A DNA stretch of 8,848 nucleotides, from contig JAJYPZ010000029.1 in NCBI GenBank assembly GCA_021794855.1, forward strand, positions 1-8,848, given 5' to 3'. The DNA is from Pseudomonadota bacterium (GTDB lineage: Bacteria; Pseudomonadota; Gammaproteobacteria; Burkholderiales; Sulfuriferulaceae). Positions 1-5,029 of the stretch are shown here, one piece after another (the first letter of the stretch is position 1; each line of letters opens with the position of its first letter). The translations under genes were made by a program, and so were the position numbers. Under the pieces are notes generated by a model that made no database searches, was not told the origin of the DNA, and was given only the letters and a program-made list of their open reading frames with translations.

Positions 1-306
1 CTTCATCAGCACCGTTGCCAGAGATTCGTATCCGGGAACGATAGCCTGAATAGCGTTAGGCATGTTCCAGTTGATGCCGCGAAACCATTTAGGGCCGAAA
101 GGCATTTTCATGGGCATGCCCGGATTTCCCAGAGGACTTACCTTGAGCACGGAAAGATCCTTGCGAACCAGCTGCAAGCCATAGAATGTGAAAAATATCT
201 CAACCGAGTAATCCAGCGCAGCCGCTGTCGACGCCAAAATAAACGGTGGATACGCCCAATCCAGAGTTCCTTTGGTTGCGATGATCGCAAGTTTCTTTTG
301 ATCCAT
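1..306 (-). CDS. dsrE2: DsrE2-type sulfur relay protein (partial, C-terminus beyond window)
   Basis: The reverse strand reads an open frame of 102 residues from ATG at 306-304 to the window edge, beginning MDQKKLAIIATKGTLDW. A GGAG ribosome binding site lies just upstream. The opening beta strand followed by TKGTLDWAYPPFILASTAAALDY, and the later NPGMPMKMPFGPKWF segment, are what I recognise as the DsrE/DsrF-like DsrE2 family. Those proteins are about 150-170 residues long and bind persulfide sulfur on a cysteine. No cysteine occurs in the visible part, so the sulfur-carrying cysteine expected in the C-terminal third lies outside the window and is unverified. The gene is the third in an operon with the rhodanese and tusA, 68 nt after the tusA stop, and probably exchanges sulfur with TusA. 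Residues 20-45 are hydrophobic, fitting membrane association as reported for some DsrE2 proteins. The family call is from recognition, not from a search. Confidence 0.8.
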   Translation of the reverse strand, partial: MDQKKLAIIATKGTLDWAYPPFILASTAAALDYSVEIFFTFYGLQLVRKDLSVLKVSPLGNPGMPMKMPFGPKWFRGINWNMPNAIQAIVPGYESLATVLMK

Positions 307-374
307 GTCAGCTCCTTTTCTTTCTTATAGTATTCGCCGTTTACGCTTCACGCCCGGGAATGCCTGAATGTGAT

Positions 375-602
375 TTATTTCTTCTTCATGAAGAAAGTAA
401 ATTCGCCGCCGGCTTGTGCGGAAGACAACAGCTCGTTCCCAGTCTGCTTTGCAAAAGCCTCGAAATCCTTGATGGCGCCCGGGTCTGTAGCAACAATTTT
501 CAATACCTGGCCCGTACCCAGTTCACCCAGGCTTTTTTTGCAGCGCAGGATAGGCAAAGGGCAATTCAAACCACGTGCATCGAGTTCTTTATCAAAGTTC
601 AT
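375..602 (-). CDS. tusA: TusA family sulfur carrier protein
   Basis: This 75-residue protein has the usual length and layout of TusA/SirA. The signature LDARGLNCPLPILR puts the persulfide cysteine at residue 14 of the CPxP motif, and a TDPGAIKDF segment follows at residues 39-47. TusA is a small cytoplasmic carrier that takes sulfur from a cysteine desulfurase or rhodanese and hands it on, in Escherichia coli to TusBCD for tRNA 2-thiouridine. In sulfur oxidisers it hands sulfur to DsrEFH or the sHdr system. Placement between a rhodanese and dsrE2 points to the general sulfur-trafficking type rather than a stand-alone tRNA-modification tusA. A second cysteine is at residue 21. The ATG is preceded by a GGAGA ribosome binding site about 6 nt away. 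The family call is firm; the specific recipient is inference. Confidence 0.95.
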   Translation of the reverse strand: MNFDKELDARGLNCPLPILRCKKSLGELGTGQVLKIVATDPGAIKDFEAFAKQTGNELLSSAQAGGEFTFFMKKK

Positions 603-643
603 TTCTTGTCTCCATCAAATTAAAAAATAAAACGCAAACTACA

Positions 644-659
644 CCCATAGCCATATGGG
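644..659 (-). other. Small hairpin between the rhodanese gene and tusA
   Basis: CCCATA and TATGGG form a 6-bp stem around a 4-nt loop in the 68-nt gap after the rhodanese stop codon. On the minus strand a T-rich stretch begins about 8 nt later, too far for a good intrinsic terminator. It could be a processing or stability element or have no role. The pairing is seen; any function is a guess. Confidence 0.25.
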
Positions 660-670
660 CCCCCACCGAT

Positions 671-991
671 TCAAATCGAAGAAAGCTGCTTGCCCGAGCG
701 TATCCAGCCCATAATTCCGCCCTGCAAATTATAAACTTCGGTCAAGCCTTTCGAAGTCGCAAACGCACATGCCTGAGCTGAACGCCCTCCGGATTGGCAA
801 TAAAATACCACGGGCCGATCCTCAGGCAAATCTTGTATTTTCATAGGCAGCAAATGCAAAGGAATGTGCACCGCGCCTTCAATGCCCCCTCTTGAAACCT
901 CTGCATCCGTACGCACGTCGATCAACATGCAGCTAGAGGCGGCTTTAAGTTGCTCCAAACCTTGCACATCGACTTCTTTGAAACCGTACAT
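671..991 (-). CDS. Single-domain rhodanese (sulfurtransferase)
   Basis: The protein has 106 residues, typical of a single-domain rhodanese. The fold markers are in order: LIDVRTDAEVSRGGIEGAVHIPL (residues 23-45), the active-site loop CQSGGRS with catalytic Cys65, and a closing LQGGIMGWIRSG segment (residues 89-100). Rhodaneses move sulfane sulfur from a donor such as thiosulfate or glutathione persulfide onto an acceptor through a cysteine persulfide. Being first in the same transcript as tusA and dsrE2, it most likely loads TusA; such rhodanese-tusA-dsrE2 linkage is known from sulfur-oxidising bacteria. The ATG at 991-989 is preceded on the minus strand by a G-rich ribosome binding site (GGGG). 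No signal peptide is seen, so it should be cytoplasmic. The donor cannot be read from the sequence. Confidence 0.93.
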   Translation of the reverse strand: MYGFKEVDVQGLEQLKAASSCMLIDVRTDAEVSRGGIEGAVHIPLHLLPMKIQDLPEDRPVVFYCQSGGRSAQACAFATSKGLTEVYNLQGGIMGWIRSGKQLSSI

Positions 992-1019
992 AGCTGCCCC
1001 AAGTTAATTAAAGCCTATT

Positions 1020-1047
1020 AATATACCAAATTACGCCAGCGATGCAA
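1020..1047 (-). promoter_or_regulatory. Candidate promoter for the rhodanese-tusA-dsrE2 operon
   Basis: On the minus strand TATATT (5 of 6 to the sigma-70 -10 box) at 1025-1020 lies 16 nt downstream of TTGCAT at 1047-1042, a poor -35 matching only the TTG. Transcription would start near 1013, about 20 nt before the rhodanese ATG. The position is sensible and the surrounding sequence is A/T-rich, but the -35 is weak. Confidence 0.35.
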
Positions 1048-1216
1048 ATAATTTCAGAAAATATTTCCGCCGCCGTTACTTGGCGGCACTCCGTCCGCAT
1101 GCAAGCATTACCTGTCCGCCTGGAATCGCAGCTGTTCTGTTCAACTTGCCCGCCCGACCTGACTAACGTTCGTCGGCTGCGGGTCCAGCATTATAGCTCA
1201 AGAATCGTTGCGGCAG

Positions 1217-1245
1217 TTTACGTTCTCCGCTTTCCGTGCTACAGT
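1217..1245 (+). promoter_or_regulatory. Candidate sigma-70 promoter for the 101-residue gene
   Basis: TTTACG (4 of 6 to TTGACA) at 1217-1222 and TACAGT (4 of 6 to TATAAT) at 1240-1245 are separated by 17 nt. Transcription would begin near 1252, giving a leader of about 78 nt before the GTG start. The match is moderate and rests on consensus only. Confidence 0.35.
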
Positions 1246-1329
1246 CTTGAACGCTTGCAATTTCATGCAGCATCAATTTCTTAGCAGCGTATCGAGCATC
1301 GCGCTCAGCATTAGACAGGAGTCTGACCC

Positions 1330-1635
1330 GTGAACAAGAGTAATTTCAAAGAAAATACCCGTTATACCATTACCTGGCGAACTGCTGACGGAAAATTACG
1401 TCCGGCCAATATCTATATTTACAAACTGTTCGATAACGCGATGATTGCGCGCATGACCGACAAAAGTGGTTTTTTATATAAAATCAGTTATTCCGACATC
1501 ATCAAAATTGTGGCCGAAGTGCCTGTAATCAAAGAAAACCAGTTTACGATTCCTGCAGCCGTGCTGGACGAAAAAATCTGGAAAGACCGCACTATCATGG
1601 AACGGTACTCATCTTCTCCGCATATGGGCAAATAA
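1330..1635 (+). CDS. Small protein of unknown function (101 residues)
   Basis: The GTG start at 1330 is preceded by a perfect AGGAG at 1317-1321 with 8-nt spacing, a strong argument that this is a real gene. I do not recognise a named family. The sequence opens MNKSNFKENTRYTITWR and its first 60 residues look beta-rich, alternating hydrophobic and polar residues (YTITWR, NIYIYKLFDNAMIARM, FLYKISYSDIIKIV). That could be a small barrel, but this is inference from pattern only. The C-terminal part (QFTIPAAVLDEKIWKDRTIMERYSSSPHMGK) is polar and ends in a short flexible tail. There is no signal peptide, membrane segment or cysteine, so it should be a soluble cytoplasmic protein. Net charge is positive. 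It appears to be transcribed alone: a moderate promoter lies upstream and a strong hairpin (1648-1674) just downstream. I vaguely recall similar hypothetical proteins in methylotrophic and sulfur-oxidising proteobacteria, but this is unverified. Confidence 0.8.
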   Translation: MNKSNFKENTRYTITWRTADGKLRPANIYIYKLFDNAMIARMTDKSGFLYKISYSDIIKIVAEVPVIKENQFTIPAAVLDEKIWKDRTIMERYSSSPHMGK

Positions 1636-1647
1636 TTCACCCCTGAA

Positions 1648-1674
1648 TGGCGGCCGTCCGTTCGGACGCCGCCA
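1648..1674 (+). terminator. Strong bulged hairpin after the 101-residue gene (no U-tract)
   Basis: TGGCGG-C-CGTCC pairs with GGACG-CCGCCA around a GTTC loop, giving 11 base pairs with one bulged C, beginning 13 nt after the stop codon. It is GC-rich and well placed for a transcript 3' end, but neither strand has a run of T after it. It may therefore be a stabilising 3' hairpin or a weak terminator rather than a classical intrinsic one. Confidence 0.45.
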
Positions 1675-1721
1675 CTGCAGCCGGCTTCTCTGCCCCGTCG
1701 ATTCGACGCCTCCGCGCCGAC

Positions 1722-1749
1722 TTGACAATGAACGGCCAACCCCTAAACT
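1722..1749 (+). promoter_or_regulatory. Sigma-70-like promoter of the CNNM/CorC gene
   Basis: A perfect -35 TTGACA at 1722-1727 is followed after 16 nt by TAAACT (4 of 6) at 1744-1749. Transcription would start near 1756, leaving a leader of roughly 26 nt before the TTG start at 1782. This is the best promoter match in the window and it supports that unusual start. Confidence 0.55.
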
Positions 1750-1781
1750 AGAGCCATCTATTTAAGCGGATCATCTCTGGT

Positions 1782-3056
1782 TTGAACGAAATCCCAATCA
1801 GCGCGCTACTACTGACATTGCTTGTCCTGTTGCTGCTTTCGGCTTTTTTTTCGGTCTCCGAAACAAGCATGATGGCGATCAACCGTTACCGCATGCGCCA
1901 TCTCGCCAAGCAAGGTCATAAAGGAGCAAGTCGCACAGCCGAATTGCTCGCCAATACCGATAAATTGCTGGGCGTTATTCTGCTCGGCAACAATCTTATC
2001 AACGCCGCATCGGCAACTCTGGTTACAATCATTTCGATTCGATTGTTCGGAAACAGCGAATGGGTACTGGGCGCGGCAACGATTGCCGTCACTTTCGCGA
2101 TCCTGGTATTCAGCGAAATAACGCCCAAGGTCATAGGCGCAGCGTATCCGGATAAAATAGCTTATCCGGTCAGTTTTATCCTGCGCCCCCTGCTTTCGCT
2201 GGCCTACCCCATCGTCTGGTTCGTCAATTTATTCGTCCAGGCATTGCTGCGCTTGATGCGCTTGCGACCGAATGCCAGTAACGAAGAAAACATATTAGGA
2301 ATCGGCGAACTGCGCACTTTAGTCATGGAATCCGGCAAGCTGCTGCCTGCAACGCACAGAAGCGTATTGCTCAATCTGCTCGAGCTGGAAAACATTACCG
2401 TCAACGATGTCATGACGCCGCGTCACCTGATCGAAGCAATCGCCATCAATGAATCGAGCGAAGTCATTACCCGCCAGCTCACCAGCAGCCGGCACACGCG
2501 TTTACCGATATATCGCGATCAATTGAATGAAATAATAGGTATCGTGCATTTGCGTGCGCTGGCCAGAGATTTGCGCAACGACGATATCAATGCCCAAACC
2601 ATTACCGCCCATGCCCAGGCACCGTATTTTATACCGTCGGGCACCTTATTATTCACACAACTGCGGCAATTTCAGGAAAATCAGCTCAGTCTCGGTCTTG
2701 TTGTCGACGAATACGGCGAATTGCTGGGTCTGGTCTCGCTGGGCGACATACTTGAAGAAATGGTGGGCGAACTGGACAATAGCGCGCACGCCCGATTTTC
2801 CGGTTACATCCCGCAGGCTGACGGCAGCTGGCTGATAGAAGGCACCAGCACCATCCGCCAGATCAACCGCAGATTGAAGTTCGATCTACCCGACCACGGG
2901 CCAAAAACCATTAACGGATTGATACTGGAGCATCTGGAAGCCATCCCGGAAGCCGGAACTACGCTCAAGATCGCGGAATACCCGATAGAAATTATTCAAG
3001 TTCAGGAACGCCTGGTGAAAACAGCTCGCATTTTCCCCCGGCTAAATCCCCTCTGA
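1782..3056 (+). CDS. CNNM/CorC (HlyC/CorC) family divalent cation transporter
   Basis: The 424-residue protein has the standard three-part layout and the length of E. coli YfjD/CorB (about 428). The DUF21/CNNM membrane domain covers about residues 5-190: it has several hydrophobic segments, the FFSVSETS motif (22-29), LLGNNLIN (67-74) and SEITPK (111-116). The Ser, Asn and Glu of these motifs are the positions that bind Mg2+ in solved CorC/CNNM structures. A CBS pair follows at about 205-330 (VNDVMTPR; LGLVVDEYGELLGLVSLGDILEEMVGE), and a CorC_HlyC domain closes the protein (about 338-416, GYIPQADGSWLIEGTSTIRQIN, TINGLILEHLEAIPE). Members are sodium-coupled or facilitated Mg2+/Co2+ efflux proteins of the inner membrane, gated by nucleotide binding to the CBS module. 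TTG at 1782 is chosen because an in-frame TAG lies at 1749-1751 with no ATG or GTG between, and later ATGs would remove the first membrane helix. The ribosome binding site is weak. The exact ion is not readable. Confidence 0.93.
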   Translation: MNEIPISALLLTLLVLLLLSAFFSVSETSMMAINRYRMRHLAKQGHKGASRTAELLANTDKLLGVILLGNNLINAASATLVTIISIRLFGNSEWVLGAATIAVTFAILVFSEITPKVIGAAYPDKIAYPVSFILRPLLSLAYPIVWFVNLFVQALLRLMRLRPNASNEENILGIGELRTLVMESGKLLPATHRSVLLNLLELENITVNDVMTPRHLIEAIAINESSEVITRQLTSSRHTRLPIYRDQLNEIIGIVHLRALARDLRNDDINAQTITAHAQAPYFIPSGTLLFTQLRQFQENQLSLGLVVDEYGELLGLVSLGDILEEMVGELDNSAHARFSGYIPQADGSWLIEGTSTIRQINRRLKFDLPDHGPKTINGLILEHLEAIPEAGTTLKIAEYPIEIIQVQERLVKTARIFPRLNPL

Positions 3057-3146
3057 CGGGTTTACAAAGACGGCTACTCGGCGCATCATTACTCCCGAAA
3101 GCAAGGGGCGGAAGTTAAACATAGGTCTAATTATTATATATTTATC
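3057..3146 (+). other. A/T-rich leader upstream of pilB
   Basis: This 90-nt spacer turns strongly A/T-rich over its last 30 nt (TAATTATTATATATTTATC before the ATG). No Shine-Dalgarno sequence is visible upstream of pilB, and I find no good -35/-10 pair or intrinsic terminator. Translation may rely on the unstructured A/U-rich leader. Confidence 0.4.
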
Positions 3147-4868
3147 ATGTCAGCTATTTCACCTCCCATTATTTTAACCGGGCTTGCGCGAGCACTGGTC
3201 AGTCAGCACTGGCTGACAGAAGAAGAAGCCGAGACGCTGATAAAGCAGGCCAAAAACAATAACGAAAATTTCGTTACGCAAGTCATCGAAACCAAAAAAG
3301 TCAAGGCAGTTAAATTAGCGGAATTTGCCGCTACGCAGTTCGGCTTCCCTTATTTCAATCTAAGCGCTATAGACCCTGATGTCATACCAAAAAAAATTCT
3401 GGACCCGAAACTGGTCATCAGCCGTCGCGTCATTGCTTTATATCAGCGCGGCAATAGACTGTCGGTAGCTGTATCGGATCCGACCAATCTGCAGGCGATC
3501 GACGAAATCAAATTCCAGACCAATCTGGCTGTCGATATTATCGTCGTAGAAGACGACAAACTGGGCAGACTTATAGCGCAAATCAGCGACTCCGAAGATA
3601 GTGCCTTATCGGATCTCGCCACCGAAGAATTCGAACTGGATTTTACTAACGATGAAGCCCTCGCATTAGCCAGAGCGAATGAACTCGAAACACAGGATGT
3701 AGACGATGCTCCGGTCGTGCGCTACCTGCAGAAAATATTGCTGGACGCCATTAACGATAACGTATCGGATATCCATTTCGAGCCCTATGAAAAATTTTAT
3801 CGGATCCGTTATCGTCTCGACGGCATATTGCGCGAGGTTGCGCAGCCGCCGCTAGCCATTAAAGACAAATTATCATCCCGGATCAAGGTGATATCCAAGC
3901 TCGACATTTCCGAGAAACGCGTTCCGCAAGACGGCCGCATGAAGCTGGTGCTCTCGAAAAACCGTGCGATCGATTTCCGCGTCAGCACCCTGCCTACGCT
4001 TTACGGCGAAAAAATCGTCATGCGCATTCTGGACCCGACCAGCGCAACTTTAGGCATCGACGCGCTGGGTTACGAGCCGCATCAGAAAGAACTTCTGCTC
4101 GCCGCCGTGCAACGTCCGTACGGTATGATACTGGTAACGGGGCCTACGGGAAGCGGTAAAACCGTTTCGCTTTATACCTGCCTCAACATTCTCAACAAGC
4201 CCGGAATCAATATTTCCACAGCCGAAGACCCCGCAGAAATCAATTTGCCCGGCGTCAATCAGGTCAACGTCAACGATAAGGCCGGCCTCACATTTTCCGT
4301 CGCCCTCAAATCGTTTCTGCGTCAGGATCCCGACGTCATCATGGTCGGTGAAATCCGTGATCTCGAAACTGCTGAAATCGCCATCAAAGCTGCGCAAACC
4401 GGTCACATGGTGTTGTCGACGGTGCACACTAACGACGCTCCGTCCACACTGACGAGGCTGATGAATATGGGTATCGCCCCTTTTAATATCGCTTCCAGTG
4501 TCATTCTGATTACCGCGCAGCGGCTGGCCAGGCGCTTATGCAAATGCAAACAGCCGATCGAAATTCCAACCGCCGCCCTGCTTCGCGCCGGCTTCAAGGA
4601 AGAGGAACTCGACGGCAGCTGGCAGGCTTACCGGGCAGCGGGCTGCGAATTATGCAAAGAAACCGGATACAAAGGACGACTCGGCATCTACCAGGTCATG
4701 CCGATTACCGACGCCATGACCCGCATTATCCTGAACAACGGAAATGCAATAGACATTGCAGATCAGGCAAGACGCGATGGCGTCAACGATCTGCGCCGCT
4801 CCGGCTTGAATAAAGTTAAACTGGGCATCACATCGCTCGAAGAAGTGGAATCGGTAACGAACGAGTAA
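3147..4868 (+). CDS. pilB: Type IV pilus assembly ATPase PilB
   Basis: PilB is the cytoplasmic hexameric ATPase that powers pilus extension by turning PilC. At 573 residues it has normal family length. The N-terminal MshEN-like domain spans about 45-150. The GspE/PilB core follows with VSDIHFEPYE (207-215), Walker A GPTGSGKT (332-339), an Asp box STAEDPAEI (357-365), Walker B RQDPDVIMVGEIRD (392-405) and the His box GHMVLSTVHTND (419-430). All catalytic residues look intact. The zinc-binding cysteines are C465, C467, C500 and C503; the first pair is CxC where the CxxC spacing is expected, an oddity that I checked in the codons. At the N-terminus the RLGxxL cyclic-di-GMP motif of MshE-type ATPases reads LARALV, so nucleotide sensing is doubtful. 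The start agrees with other PilB proteins, which begin shortly before GLAR-LV, but no Shine-Dalgarno precedes it. pilC follows after an unusually long 161-nt gap. Confidence 0.97.
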   Translation: MSAISPPIILTGLARALVSQHWLTEEEAETLIKQAKNNNENFVTQVIETKKVKAVKLAEFAATQFGFPYFNLSAIDPDVIPKKILDPKLVISRRVIALYQRGNRLSVAVSDPTNLQAIDEIKFQTNLAVDIIVVEDDKLGRLIAQISDSEDSALSDLATEEFELDFTNDEALALARANELETQDVDDAPVVRYLQKILLDAINDNVSDIHFEPYEKFYRIRYRLDGILREVAQPPLAIKDKLSSRIKVISKLDISEKRVPQDGRMKLVLSKNRAIDFRVSTLPTLYGEKIVMRILDPTSATLGIDALGYEPHQKELLLAAVQRPYGMILVTGPTGSGKTVSLYTCLNILNKPGINISTAEDPAEINLPGVNQVNVNDKAGLTFSVALKSFLRQDPDVIMVGEIRDLETAEIAIKAAQTGHMVLSTVHTNDAPSTLTRLMNMGIAPFNIASSVILITAQRLARRLCKCKQPIEIPTAALLRAGFKEEELDGSWQAYRAAGCELCKETGYKGRLGIYQVMPITDAMTRIILNNGNAIDIADQARRDGVNDLRRSGLNKVKLGITSLEEVESVTNE

Positions 4869-4880
4869 TGCGGCCAATTA

Positions 4881-4986
4881 AATCATAACCGATACAATAA
4901 ATTATAATTCGCAATCGATAAAAAGTTCCTAGAATGGATATTAGGGCTCGTTAACGAGCCCTTAGCTCCGGCGAGTGGTTATGATT
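4881..4986 (+). repeat. Nested inverted repeats in the pilB-pilC spacer (outer arms 4881-4890 and 4977-4986)
   Basis: AATCATAACC at 4881-4890 and GGTTATGATT at 4977-4986 are perfect 10-bp inverted repeats 86 nt apart. A further GGC/GCC pairing is possible just outside them (4872-4874 with 4990-4992). They enclose the 20-bp palindrome at 4943-4962 and an A/T-only palindrome at 4900-4909 (AATTATAATT, containing a TATAAT). As RNA this would fold as a closed stem carrying one or two inner hairpins; as DNA it has the outline of a small non-autonomous element with terminal inverted repeats. I do not recognise it as a known riboswitch. The pairing is directly seen; role is unknown. Confidence 0.6.
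4943..4962 (+). repeat. Perfect 20-bp palindrome between pilB and pilC
   Basis: The half-site AGGGCTCGTT is followed immediately by its exact reverse complement, giving a 20-bp perfect palindrome. As RNA it makes a stem of up to 8 bp with a UUAA loop. It lacks a following U-tract (TTAGC follows), so it is a poor intrinsic terminator. It could be an operator for a dimeric regulator, an attenuating or processing hairpin that sets the ratio of pilB to pilC, or part of a mobile repeat. Confidence 0.7.
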
Positions 4987-5029
4987 ATCGCCAGGAGTTC
5001 ACGGAACAATAATATTCGGAGACTGAAAC

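Larger units (their letters stand above)
992..1329. other. Gene-free divergent spacer
   Basis: These 338 nt separate the minus-strand sulfur operon from the plus-strand 101-residue gene. I find no convincing gene in it: the one open frame (1042-1284) lacks a ribosome binding site and family features. It holds candidate promoters facing both ways (about 1020-1047 minus, 1217-1245 plus) and a GC-rich 6-bp hairpin at 1069-1087 (GCCGCC/GGCGGC, 7-nt loop). Nothing else is recognisable. Confidence 0.6.

Noticed and set aside
1069..1087. GC-rich hairpin as a terminator in the divergent spacer
   Set aside because: The stem is only 6 bp, there is no T-run on either strand, and no transcript is known to end there: both flanking genes point away.
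1042..1284. An 80-residue plus-strand open frame in the divergent spacer
   Set aside because: No ribosome binding site, no recognisable domain, and it overlaps the candidate promoters for both flanking transcripts.
1488..1739. An 83-residue antisense frame over the end of the 101-residue gene
   Set aside because: It covers the hairpin and the promoter of the next gene and has no family features; the sense gene has a strong ribosome binding site.
4050..4427. A 125-residue antisense open frame in pilB
   Set aside because: Shadow of the highly conserved ATPase core; no independent support.
4869..5029. A cyclic-di-GMP (GEMM) riboswitch in the pilB-pilC spacer
   Set aside because: The location beside pilus genes made it worth testing, but the conserved GEMM core sequences are not present; only the inverted repeats are.
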